Below, one piece after another: positions 1 to 5,922 of a stretch of DNA of 9,584 nt; the stretch's first letter is position 1; each line of letters starts with the position of its first letter. The stretch is taken from positions 1-9,584 of the forward strand of contig JAQBPZ010000149.1 in NCBI GenBank assembly GCA_028287225.1, written 5' to 3'. The DNA is from Gemmatimonadota bacterium (GTDB lineage Bacteria > Gemmatimonadota > Gemmatimonadetes > Gemmatimonadales > Gemmatimonadaceae). Both the position numbers and the translations under genes were made by a program. Below the pieces are notes generated by a model, which did no database searches, was not told where the DNA came from, and saw nothing but the letters and a program-made list of their open reading frames with translations.

Positions 1-106
1 AAACGGGACTGGCCCAGCCCCAAGGTCCTCGTGCGTAACTGTAACGATAGATCACCCCCGGCAAAACCAGAATGAAGATCAGTAATGCCGGGAACGCCAA
101 ATTCAT
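1..106 (-). CDS. N-terminal fragment of an uncharacterised membrane protein (cut by window edge)
   Basis: On the minus strand an open frame starts at ATG 106-104 and stays open to base 1, giving 35 codons. It begins MNLAFPALLIFILVLPGV and continues IYRYSYARGPWGWASPV. About 19 hydrophobic residues right at the start, followed by a short Arg/Tyr/Trp-rich stretch, look like a first transmembrane helix or uncleaved signal anchor. The ATG overlaps the TGA (105-103) of the upstream small gene in an ATGA junction, which implies translational coupling and supports the start. The frame is too short to show a domain, and I do not recognise the family. The overlap and the hydrophobic N-terminus are seen directly; membrane location is inferred. 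Most of the gene lies outside the window. Confidence 0.62.
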   Translation of the reverse strand, partial: MNLAFPALLIFILVLPGVIYRYSYARGPWGWASPV

Positions 107-294
107 CGGCGATCTGTCTTACGGGTACGCTCATCCGCGCCGGAGGTTCGCTGCTTCTCCACCCGGACACCGTACAGCTTGCCGCCCAGGTTCACCTGAC
201 CATCTTCGCCGCGCGATAACAACTGTCCGAGTTGACCCCGTGCATTCTTGTCCTGAAGGATTCGCTCGAGCTTTGGCGTGATACGGCCTTTCAT
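103..294 (-). CDS. Small uncharacterised protein, 63 aa, first gene of a minus-strand operon
   Basis: The frame begins MKGRITPKLERILQDKNARG and ends in a charged, Arg/Lys-rich tail. It is hydrophilic, with no signal peptide or membrane segment. Residues 4-27 look helical, and residues 32-46 (DGQVNLGGKLYGVRV) look like a short beta hairpin. The start is supported by AGGAG on the minus strand, six bases before the ATG. The stop overlaps the start of the next gene (a membrane protein), so the two were probably expressed together and may act as a pair. Codons such as AAA, AAT and CTT are more AT-rich than in the neighbours to the right, which may reflect horizontal acquisition. I do not recognise the family. 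A small cytosolic partner or regulator of the membrane protein is a guess only. Confidence 0.62.
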   Translation of the reverse strand: MKGRITPKLERILQDKNARGQLGQLLSRGEDGQVNLGGKLYGVRVEKQRTSGADERTRKTDRR

Positions 295-541
295 CGAAAG
301 CTCCTGCTTTAGTGGCTATGACGTAAGTTGCTGTCCTGCAGGGCATTGCGCAAATGCGCCCAAGGACGTGACAGAGGACCGCAGCCATGTGGAACCACAA
401 TCAGAAATGACTGCACTTCCGGCTAATTGGTAACCCCCATGTCCCTGCTAAGCACGAGAATGCTCAAGGGAAAACGCCTTGAGCCTGGCGATTGGTGCAT
501 GATACCACCGAGCGTCATTCCGATGTCATCACCAGGATAAA
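295..541. other. Divergent intergenic region of lower GC, with a small hairpin
   Basis: This 247-base gap separates the minus-strand operon from the plus-strand TetR gene, so promoters for both probably lie here. I see no good -35/-10 pair. A perfect 8-bp hairpin lies at 462-469 (GCTCAAGG) and 477-484 (CCTTGAGC) with a 7-base loop. Neither side has a T-tract, so I do not call it a terminator. An imperfect palindrome around GGGCATTGCGCAAATGCG lies at about 343-360. Base composition is visibly lower in G+C than in the rest of the window. Confidence 0.45.
301..305 (-). promoter_or_regulatory. Shine-Dalgarno site of the 63-aa minus-strand gene
   Basis: The minus strand reads AGGAG at 305-301, with six bases (CTTTCG) before ATG 294-292. 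This is the clearest ribosome binding site in the window, and it is the main reason for treating that short ORF as a real gene. Confidence 0.6.
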
Positions 542-1153
542 ATGGCATTGGAAGATATGGCAGACACCCGACGAACGGCTGTAGCACCAGCGGGCGACGC
601 GGCGCGCGAGCGCATCCGCGACGGCGCGGCCCGCGCGGTGGTGCAGTCAGGCCCGGCCGTGAGCATGGCCGACATCGCGGCCCTGTGCGGGACCAGCAAG
701 GCGCTGCTGCACTACCACTACGCGGACCGCGCGCACCTGCTCGCCGACGTCGTGCGGCGGTTCGCATCGCGCATCGTGGCGCGCGAGCGTGCGGCCATCG
801 GCGCGGCAGGACCGGGCAACGCGGTGGATGCGCACTGGCAGTGGGTGGAGGCCGAGCTGCGGCGCGGCGAGCTGCGCGCCCTGCTGGAGCTGGCGACGGT
901 GCGCGACGACCTGGTCCGCGACGCGGTCGCCGCGGCGGCGCAGGCGCGGCGCGCGAGCGCGTCGGCGACCGCCACCCTCGTCTTCGAGCAGCTCGGCCTG
1001 ATCCCCCGCGTGCCGGGCATCCTGCTCGGCGACACGCTGGTGGCGTTCCTGGACGGCCTGGCGCTCGACGTCGACAGCGACCGCGATCCACGCGTGAGCT
1101 TCGACGTGCTGTGGCTGGCGCTGCTGGGGTTGGTGGAGGAGAACAGGGATTAA
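542..1153 (+). CDS. TetR/AcrR-family transcriptional regulator
   Basis: The protein has 203 residues, the usual size for the family. The N-terminal DNA-binding domain spans roughly residues 18-65. It has a helix-turn-helix at about 42-61, where MADIAALCGTSKALLHYHY matches the family pattern of a recognition helix ending in an LxYHF/Y-like motif, followed by ADRAHLL. The rest is a helical, Ala/Arg-rich ligand-binding and dimerisation domain that cannot be assigned a ligand. The start at 542 has AGGA four bases upstream; an in-frame ATG at 557 is an alternative. The gene is divergent from the lower-GC operon to the left, which is therefore a natural candidate target, along with the gene itself. 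Its stop codon lies inside the first heptamer (GGGATTA) of the repeat element that follows. The DNA-binding role is certain from the family; the target is inferred. Confidence 0.88.
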   Translation: MALEDMADTRRTAVAPAGDAARERIRDGAARAVVQSGPAVSMADIAALCGTSKALLHYHYADRAHLLADVVRRFASRIVARERAAIGAAGPGNAVDAHWQWVEAELRRGELRALLELATVRDDLVRDAVAAAAQARRASASATATLVFEQLGLIPRVPGILLGDTLVAFLDGLALDVDSDRDPRVSFDVLWLALLGLVEENRD

Positions 1154-1440
1154 GGATCCGGATTAGGGTTTAGGGATTAGGAACTGCGCGCGCCGCTCGA
1201 GCTGTCGACCCGCGTGTCGGCGCGTGGCGTCCCGGGCGGCTGTCATCCCGCAGGAGGGAGCGCAGCGACCGAGTGTCGGGACATCCTCTCCCGTGCCTGG
1301 GGCCGGCCACGAGCACGGGACGCGATGCCCCGACACTCGCTGCGCTCGTGCGGGGTGACACCGGTCCGCGTGGCCTCCCGGGCAGTTCCTAATCCCTAAT
1401 CCCTAATTCCACTCCAATCCCTGATCCCACTCCTTATCCC
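1146..1440. repeat. Composite palindromic intergenic element E1 with heptamer borders
   Basis: The left border holds the heptamer-like words GGGATTA (1146-1152), GGATTAG (1160-1166), GGGTTTA (1166-1172) and GGGATTA (1173-1179). The right border holds TAATCCC (1390-1396 and 1397-1403), TAATTCC (1404-1410) and looser TGATCCC/TTATCCC copies up to 1440. GGGATTAGGAACTGC at 1173-1187 is a perfect 15-bp inverted match to 1382-1396. Inside are CGCGCCG/CGGCGCG (1189-1195 and 1218-1224), a direct repeat of about 19 bases (1221-1239 and 1367-1385, two mismatches), and a long palindrome at 1241-1360. Bases 1361-1404 match 5666-5709 in element E2 at 40 of 44 positions. The element fills almost the whole gap between the TetR and YdcF genes. 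Its function is unknown. A bidirectional mRNA-end structure or a non-autonomous mobile repeat would both fit. Confidence 0.72.
1241..1360. repeat. MITE-like 120-bp palindrome inside E1 (TGTCA...TGACA ends)
   Basis: The left arm 1241-1285 and right arm 1324-1360 are inverted copies sharing TGTCA, CCCGCA, GAGCGCAGCG, AGTGTCGGG and CATC blocks. The left arm has two extra 4-base segments. A perfect inner inverted repeat TCCCGTGC/GCACGGGA (1289-1296 and 1313-1320) continues the stem, leaving a GC-rich loop. The unit is flanked by near-identical direct repeats (1221-1239 and 1367-1385), as though it had inserted into an E2-type element. No ORF of its own is visible. A REP/MITE-type repeat is the best description; mobility is inferred. 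Confidence 0.6.
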
Positions 1441-1468
1441 CCTCCGGCCTCGCCGCTACCTTCCGCCG

Positions 1469-2080
1469 ATGCGTCGTCCCAAGCGCCCCCGCGCCGTGCG
1501 TCTCGTGCTCTCGGCGTGCGCGCTGCTGCTCATGCTGTGGCTCATGTCGTTCGCCGCCGTCCTCGTCTGGGAGCACAACGACCAGGCGCGGCCGGCGGGG
1601 GCCATCGTCGTGCTCGGCGCCGCGCAGTACGTGGGGCGTCCGTCGCCCGTGCTCCGGGCCCGGCTGGACCACGCCATCGCCCTCTGGCGCCGCGATCTGG
1701 CGCCGATCCTCATCGTCACCGGGGGAACGGGCACCGGCGACACCACCAGCGAGGCCGCGGTGAGCCAGCGGTACGCGGTGCGCAACGGGGTGCCGGCCTC
1801 GCAGATTCTCATGGAGAACGAGGGTCGGACGACCAGCCAGTCCATGGAAGCGGTGGCCATCCTGATGAGCAGCCGAGGCCGCCGGGACGTTCTCCTGGTG
1901 AGCGATCCATTCCATATGCTGCGCCTCACGATCCTCGCGCGGCGGCACGGACTGGAGCCGTACGCCTCGCCCACGCCCACCAGCCCGATCGCCGCCAACC
2001 GGGCCGAACGCTGGAAGTACGCCCTCAGCGAGTCGATCAAGGCCCCCGCCGCATTCATCCTCGAACGGAGCAGTCGCTAG
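1469..2080 (+). CDS. YdcF/DUF218-family membrane-anchored protein
   Basis: The protein has 203 residues. A basic N-terminus (MRRPKRPRAVR) leads into one transmembrane helix at about residues 12-33, so the domain behind it probably faces the periplasm. The DUF218 fold follows, with its usual landmarks: AIVVLGAAQY (45-54), ILIVTGGTGTGDTTSEA (80-96), GVPASQILMENEGRTTSQS (107-125) and VLLVSDPFHMLR (141-152). Members include YdcF, SanA and ElyC. They are linked to envelope biogenesis and some bind nucleotide-like ligands, but the reaction is unsettled. The start lacks a clear Shine-Dalgarno sequence; the in-frame ATG placed just before the membrane helix makes it the natural choice. It is followed after 114 bases by the M16 genes and may share their transcript. 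Confidence 0.85.
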   Translation: MRRPKRPRAVRLVLSACALLLMLWLMSFAAVLVWEHNDQARPAGAIVVLGAAQYVGRPSPVLRARLDHAIALWRRDLAPILIVTGGTGTGDTTSEAAVSQRYAVRNGVPASQILMENEGRTTSQSMEAVAILMSSRGRRDVLLVSDPFHMLRLTILARRHGLEPYASPTPTSPIAANRAERWKYALSESIKAPAAFILERSSR

Positions 2081-2090
2081 GCTCATCACA

Positions 2091-2113
2091 TGCACAACGG
2101 TGCACGTCGTGCA
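2091..2113. promoter_or_regulatory. Overlapping TGCAC/GTGCA inverted repeats
   Basis: TGCAC (2091-2095), GTGCA (2100-2104), TGCAC (2101-2105) and GTGCA (2109-2113) form two overlapping dyads with 4- and 3-base centres, between the YdcF gene and the M16 gene. This could be an operator or a small alternative hairpin. If the M16 gene starts at the earlier ATG (2090) the sequence would be coding, so the call is tentative. Confidence 0.3.
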
Positions 2114-2194
2114 AGGGCCGACGCCTCCGACGCTGCCGCGACGCCTCAATATGAGCGTCCATTGATCCACCGCTTCACGGTTTCATCAGCAATC

Positions 2195-3520
2195 ATGCGT
2201 ATCCCGATCGACCGCTTCACCCTCCCGAACGGCCTGCGCGTCGTCCTCTCCGAGGATCATACCGCGCCCCTGGTCGCGGTAAACCTCTGGTACCACGTCG
2301 GCTCGGCCAACGAGCGCCACGGCCGCACCGGCTTTGCCCACCTGTTCGAGCACATGCTCTTCCAGGGCTCGGCCAACGTCGGTGCCAACGAGCACTTCGA
2401 GCTGGTCCAGCGCGCCGGTGGCACGCTCAACGGCTCCACCTGGCTGGACCGCACCAACTATTTCGAGACGGTGCCCTCCAACCAGCTCGAGCTCGCGCTC
2501 TGGCTCGAGGCCAACCGGATGGGCTGGCTCCTGCCCGCGATGACGCAGCAGAAGCTGGACACCCAGCGCGACGTCGTGCAGAACGAGCGCCGGTGGAGCA
2601 TGGACAACCAGCCCTACGGCAGCTGGTGGGAACGGCTGCCCGCGCTGTGCTATCCCGTGGAGCATCCCTTCAACCACTCGCTGATCGGCTCCATGGCCGA
2701 TCTCGACGCCGCGAGCCTGGACGACATCGCCACCTTCTTCGCGACGTACTACACCCCCGACAACGCGGTGCTGTCCATCGCAGGCGACTTCGACCCCGCC
2801 GAGGCGCGCGCCATGGTGGAGCGGCAGTTCGGGGCCATCCCGCGCGGGCAGGGCAAGCCACCACTCCCCGACATGTCGCTGCCCCCCACCTTCGGGGAGC
2901 CCCTGCGCGAGGTGGTGCCGGACGACGTGATGCTGCCCCGCCTCTTCCTCGCCTTCCGCTCGCCCGCCTTCGGCACCGACGAGTACTACGCCGCGAGCGT
3001 CGCCGGTGCGGTGCTCGGCCTCAAGAAGAGCAGCCGGCTCTATCGCGCGCTGGTGCGCGAGCAGCAGGTGGCGGCCGACGCGCAGGCGTTCACGTACGAC
3101 CTGTCCAAGGGCGCCGACCTGCTCGTCGTCGACGTGACGGCGCGGCCGGAGACCACGGTGGAGGCGCTGGAGGCGGCGGTGCACGGCGAGATCGACCGGA
3201 TGCTGCGTGAGACGGTCACGCAGCAGGAGATCGACCGCGTGGTCACGCTCATCGAGACCGAGCTCGTGGCCGCGCTCCAGTCCGCGAGCGAGCGCGCCGA
3301 CCGGCTCTCGATGTTCACCACGTACTTCGGCGACCCGGGGCTGGTGAACGAACAGGCCGACCGCTACCGCGCCGTGACGGTGGAGCGGGTGAACGCCTTC
3401 GTGCGCGAGCGGCTGGTGCACGAGAACCGCGCGTCGCTGCTGTACGTACCGCGCGACGAGGCCGAGGCGAGCGAGCCGGCTCCGGTGCAGGGCGACCTCG
3501 CGATGGCGGAGGCCCCATGA
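2195..3520 (+). CDS. M16-family zinc metallopeptidase, catalytic subunit
   Basis: The protein has 441 residues, the size of an M16B half-enzyme with two M16 domains. The inverted zinc motif is HLFEH, with ligands His49 and His53 and catalytic Glu52 (numbered from ATG 2195). The distal ligand is most likely Glu131 in VVQNERRW, at the family spacing. Other family marks are RFTLPNGLRVVL at the start of the fold and YYTPDNAVLSIAGDF before the second domain. The C-terminal domain keeps an Arg (LVREQQVAADAQ) but lacks the Tyr of the M16 Arg/Tyr substrate-binding pair. No signal peptide is visible. I chose 2195 because the fold begins directly after it. An ATG at 2090 would add 35 unconserved-looking residues, and neither has a good ribosome binding site. 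It overlaps its partner gene by ATGA. The likely role is peptide degradation as a heterodimer; the substrate is unknown. Confidence 0.88.
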   Translation: MRIPIDRFTLPNGLRVVLSEDHTAPLVAVNLWYHVGSANERHGRTGFAHLFEHMLFQGSANVGANEHFELVQRAGGTLNGSTWLDRTNYFETVPSNQLELALWLEANRMGWLLPAMTQQKLDTQRDVVQNERRWSMDNQPYGSWWERLPALCYPVEHPFNHSLIGSMADLDAASLDDIATFFATYYTPDNAVLSIAGDFDPAEARAMVERQFGAIPRGQGKPPLPDMSLPPTFGEPLREVVPDDVMLPRLFLAFRSPAFGTDEYYAASVAGAVLGLKKSSRLYRALVREQQVAADAQAFTYDLSKGADLLVVDVTARPETTVEALEAAVHGEIDRMLRETVTQQEIDRVVTLIETELVAALQSASERADRLSMFTTYFGDPGLVNEQADRYRAVTVERVNAFVRERLVHENRASLLYVPRDEAEASEPAPVQGDLAMAEAP

Positions 3521-4902
3521 GCACCGGCCAGCCCCCGATGCCCGCCGAACGTCCGCAGCCCACCGCACCACGCAGCTATCACTTCCCCCGCTTCGAGCGC
3601 GCGACGCTCCACAACGGACTCCGGCTCGTCGTCGCGCCGGTGAGCAAGCTGCCGCTCGTCACCGTGCTCGCCATCGTGGACGCCGGCGCGGTGGCGGAGC
3701 CGGCGGACAAGCAGGGCGTCGCCGTCCTCACCGCGCAGCTCCTGCTGGAAGGCGCCGGCCAGCTCGACGGCGCGGCACTCGCCGACCGCTTCGAGCGCAT
3801 CGGCGCATCGGTGGACTCGAGCGCCGACTGGGACGTGGCCGCGGTCTCGCTCACCGCGCTCACCGCGCAGCTCCCCGAGGCGCTCGCGCTGGTGCGCGAC
3901 CTGCTCCGCACGCCGACCTTCCCGGAGCGTGAAGTGTCGCGTCTCCGCGAGGAGCGCCTCGCGGAGCTGCTGCAGCAGCGTGCCGAGCCCGGCACCCTGG
4001 CGGACGAGCAGTTCTCGTGCGCCGTGTATGCCCCCACGGCACGCTACGCCGCACCGGTCTCCGGCGACGTGGCGAGCGTGCGCGGCCTCCAGCGCGACGA
4101 CGTGCTCGCCTTCTACCAGGAACGGTTCCATCCCGGCGCCACCACGATCGTCTTTGCCGGTGACGTGACGATGACGCAGGCCCGCGCGCTCGCCGACTCG
4201 CTCTTCGGGGACTGGACGGGCGCGCGGCCGCCGGCGTCCGCCGCCCCGGTGGACACCGCGCAGCCGGGCGCGCTCACGCGGATCATCGCGAAGGTGGACG
4301 CTCCGCAGTCCGAGCTCCGCCTGGGCCACCTCGGCATCCCCCGCTCGGCGCCGGACTACTTCGACGCCGTGGTGATGAACGCGGTGCTCGGCGGGCTCTT
4401 CTCGTCGCGCATCAACCTCAACCTCCGCGAGGCGCACGGCTACACCTACGGCGCGTTCTCGTCGTTCGACTGGCGGCGCGGCCGCGGGCCGTTCACGGTG
4501 TCCACGGCCGTGAAGAGCGACGTGACGGCCGAGGCGGTGAAGGAGATCCTGCTGGAGATCGACCGGATGCGCCGCGAGGAGATCGACGAGACCGAGCTGA
4601 CCCTGGCGACGAGCTACCTCGACGGCGTGTTCCCGATCCGGTACGAGACGACGTCGGCGATTGCCGCGGCGCTGGCCAACCTCGTGATCCACGAGCTGCC
4701 CGGCGACTACTACGACCGCTACCGCGAGCGCGTGCGCGCCGTGACCACGGCGGGAGTGCTGCGCGCCGCGCAGGCGCACCTGCATCCGGATGCGCTGCGC
4801 ATCGTCATCGTGGGCGACCCGGCGACGATCGCCGAGCCGCTGCGCGCGGTGGTGGGCGCGGTGGAAGTGGTGACGCCGGACGTCGCCGAGGCGGCCCGAT
4901 GA
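3517..4902 (+). CDS. M16-family peptidase, non-catalytic partner subunit
   Basis: The protein has 461 residues, with the same two-domain M16 layout as the gene before it (FERATLHNGLRLVV, YQERFHPGATTIVFAGDV). At the position of the HxxEH zinc motif it reads VLTAQ (about residues 70-74), so it cannot bind catalytic zinc. It does carry the Arg/Tyr pair of the C-terminal domain in NLREAHGYTYG (Arg304 and Tyr311), which is missing its Tyr in the catalytic subunit. This reciprocal loss is the known pattern of heterodimeric M16B enzymes. The ATG overlaps the stop of the catalytic gene (ATGA at 3517-3520), which favours equal synthesis of both chains. A Pro-rich stretch (residues 5-18) precedes the fold, and there is no signal peptide. 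Function in substrate binding and chamber closure is inferred from the family. Confidence 0.87.
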   Translation: MSTGQPPMPAERPQPTAPRSYHFPRFERATLHNGLRLVVAPVSKLPLVTVLAIVDAGAVAEPADKQGVAVLTAQLLLEGAGQLDGAALADRFERIGASVDSSADWDVAAVSLTALTAQLPEALALVRDLLRTPTFPEREVSRLREERLAELLQQRAEPGTLADEQFSCAVYAPTARYAAPVSGDVASVRGLQRDDVLAFYQERFHPGATTIVFAGDVTMTQARALADSLFGDWTGARPPASAAPVDTAQPGALTRIIAKVDAPQSELRLGHLGIPRSAPDYFDAVVMNAVLGGLFSSRINLNLREAHGYTYGAFSSFDWRRGRGPFTVSTAVKSDVTAEAVKEILLEIDRMRREEIDETELTLATSYLDGVFPIRYETTSAIAAALANLVIHELPGDYYDRYRERVRAVTTAGVLRAAQAHLHPDALRIVIVGDPATIAEPLRAVVGAVEVVTPDVAEAAR

Positions 4903-5528
4903 CGAAGAAGAAGGCGAAGGAGAAGGCGCCGTCGCGCGTCGTGACCGCGGCCGCCGTGAACGCCCGCCCGAAGGGCGCGACGCCCGACGCGCAGCTCGCG
5001 AGCACGCAGCTCTACAAGGGGCGCATCGTCACGATGAACCGCGACACGGTGCGGTTTCCCGACGGAAGCGTGACGGAGGAGTTCGACATCGTGCGGCACC
5101 CGGGCGCGTCGGCCATCGTGCCCTTCATGAGCGACCCGCACGGCGACAACCCGCAGCTGCTCCTGCTGCGCCAGTACCGGTACGCCGCAGGGGGCTACAT
5201 CTACGAGATCCCCGCGGGCCGCCTGGACGGGGACGAGACCCCGGGCCAGTGCGCGGCGCGCGAGCTCAGGGAAGAGACGGGGTGCACGGCGGAGCAGCTG
5301 ATCCCCCTCACGACGATGTTCACGACGCCGGGCTTCACGGACGAGGTGATCCACCTCTTCCTGGCGACGGGCCTCACGCATGGCGAGTCGAACCGCGAGG
5401 CGGACGAGTTCGTGGACATCGTGATCATGTCGCTGTCCGAGGCGCTCGAGCTGATCCACACGGGTGAGATCGTGGACGCCAAGACCTCGCTGGGAATCCT
5501 GTTCGCCGCGGGGTTCATGACGGGGTGA
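4899..5528 (+). CDS. Nudix hydrolase, ADP-ribose pyrophosphatase type
   Basis: The protein has 209 residues. A complete Nudix box GX5EX7REUXEEXGU lies at residues 107-129: Gly107, Glu113, then RELREETGC, with Glu125 and Glu126 as metal-binding residues. Pro144 lies 15 residues after the box, a spacing used to recognise ADP-ribose pyrophosphatases, and the N-terminal beta region (LYKGRIVTMNRDTVRFPDG, RHPGASAIVPF) is also of that type. The expected reaction is hydrolysis of ADP-ribose, or a related ADP-sugar, to AMP and a sugar phosphate in the cytosol. A Lys/Ala-rich tail of about 35 residues precedes the fold and is longer than usual. The ATG overlaps the M16 stop (ATGA at 4899-4902), so the gene is part of the same operon. 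No functional link to the peptidases is evident. The stop falls two bases before the heptamer array. Confidence 0.86.
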   Translation: MTKKKAKEKAPSRVVTAAAVNARPKGATPDAQLASTQLYKGRIVTMNRDTVRFPDGSVTEEFDIVRHPGASAIVPFMSDPHGDNPQLLLLRQYRYAAGGYIYEIPAGRLDGDETPGQCAARELREETGCTAEQLIPLTTMFTTPGFTDEVIHLFLATGLTHGESNREADEFVDIVIMSLSEALELIHTGEIVDAKTSLGILFAAGFMTG

Positions 5529-5530
5529 GT

Positions 5531-5614
5531 GGGATCAGGGATCAGGGATCAGGGATCAGGGATCAGGGATCAGGGATCAGGGATCAGGGATCAGGGATCA
5601 GGGATCAGGGATCA
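5531..5614. repeat. Tandem array of twelve perfect GGGATCA heptamers
   Basis: Bases 5531-5614 are exactly twelve copies of GGGATCA with no mismatch, directly followed by GGAACTGC. The array starts two bases after the Nudix stop codon. Perfect identity suggests recent slippage, so copy number may vary between strains. It forms the left border of element E2. The open frame across it (GIRDQGS repeated) is a by-product of the repeat and not a gene. Confidence 0.95.
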
Positions 5615-5744
5615 GGAACTGCTCGGGACGCTTGGTCCCGACACCAGCTTCCCCGCGGGACGGCCCCGGTCCGAGTGGCGTCCCAGTCAGTTCCTAATCC
5701 CTAATCCCTGACTGATCCCAAATCCCTTCCTGATCCCAAATCCC
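5615..5744. repeat. Core and right border of intergenic element E2
   Basis: The core opens with GGAACTGC (5615-5622) and closes with CAGTTCC (5688-5694), inverted. It holds a perfect 7-bp hairpin TCGGGAC/GTCCCGA (5623-5629 and 5635-5641) with loop GCTTG. The right border is TAATCCC twice (5695-5708), then TGATCCC AAATCCC twice (5713-5726 and 5731-5744). The closing block 5666-5709 matches 1361-1404 in E1 at 40 of 44 positions. The left array is almost pure GGGATCA while the right border mixes TAATCCC, TGATCCC and AAATCCC, so the two sides have diverged or expanded separately. No T-tract follows the hairpin. Confidence 0.75.
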
Positions 5745-5769
5745 GTAGAAAACCCTACCGCCCTCGGCC

Positions 5770-5827
5770 GTGTCAAAAGTGGACACTTGCCGGGGGCAGT
5801 CTCGTTTCGTGTGGTAAAAAGAGGACA
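5770..5827. promoter_or_regulatory. Candidate activator-binding sites (UAS) for a sigma-54 promoter
   Basis: GTGTCAAAAGTGGACAC (5770-5786) is an inverted repeat GTGTC-N7-GACAC. A degenerate second copy, AAAAGAGGACA (5817-5827), matches AAAAGTGGACA (5775-5785) at 10 of 11 bases and lies 42 bases downstream, about four helical turns, on the same face of the DNA. The sites sit about 100-160 bases upstream of the -24/-12 element at 5924-5937, as expected for a bacterial enhancer-binding protein. No such activator is encoded in the window. Confidence 0.45.
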
Positions 5828-5871
5828 AGGGCGGGAACGGACGCGACCGCCATCACAAAGCTGTGTGCGGG

Positions 5872-5884
5872 TAACAGGTTGATT
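5872..5884 (-). promoter_or_regulatory. Candidate IHF-binding site
   Basis: The minus strand reads AATCAACCTGTTA, an exact match to the IHF consensus WATCAANNNNTTR. It lies between the candidate activator sites and the candidate -24/-12 promoter, where IHF normally bends DNA at sigma-54 promoters. A 13-base degenerate match can occur by chance, and the organism may use HU instead. Confidence 0.4.
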
Positions 5885-5922
5885 AGTAACGACTTACGGA
5901 TTGTTCCACGGCGGCGCGCGGT

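Noticed and set aside
131..400. 89-codon minus-strand frame overlapping the 63-aa gene
   Set aside because: No ribosome site, odd composition, and it covers the well-supported Shine-Dalgarno site and start of the 63-aa gene in another frame.
462..484. Rho-independent terminator at the GCTCAAGG/CCTTGAGC hairpin
   Set aside because: There is no T-tract on either strand after the stem, and it lies between divergent starts where no terminator is needed.
494..513. TetR operator around TGGTGCATGATACCA
   Set aside because: Only four base pairs on each side match with a seven-base centre, too weak to support a call.
1160..1180. Telomere-like TTAGGG words
   Set aside because: They are part of an irregular heptamer border in a bacterial gene context; no real TTAGGG tandem array exists.
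2186..4785. Long minus-strand open frames of over 450 codons opposite the M16 genes
   Set aside because: They are antisense to conserved peptidase genes. Such frames are expected in very GC-rich DNA, and their Arg/His/Gly-rich translations show no domain.
5531..5614. CRISPR array
   Set aside because: The repeat unit is seven bases with no spacers and no cas genes in the window.
5529..5711. 60-codon plus-strand frame over the heptamers (GIRDQGS repeats)
   Set aside because: It only reflects translation of the tandem repeat, with no ribosome site.
5781..5792. Sigma-54 promoter at TGGACACTTGC
   Set aside because: The spacing between GG and GC is too short; the element at 5924-5937 has the correct ten-base spacing.
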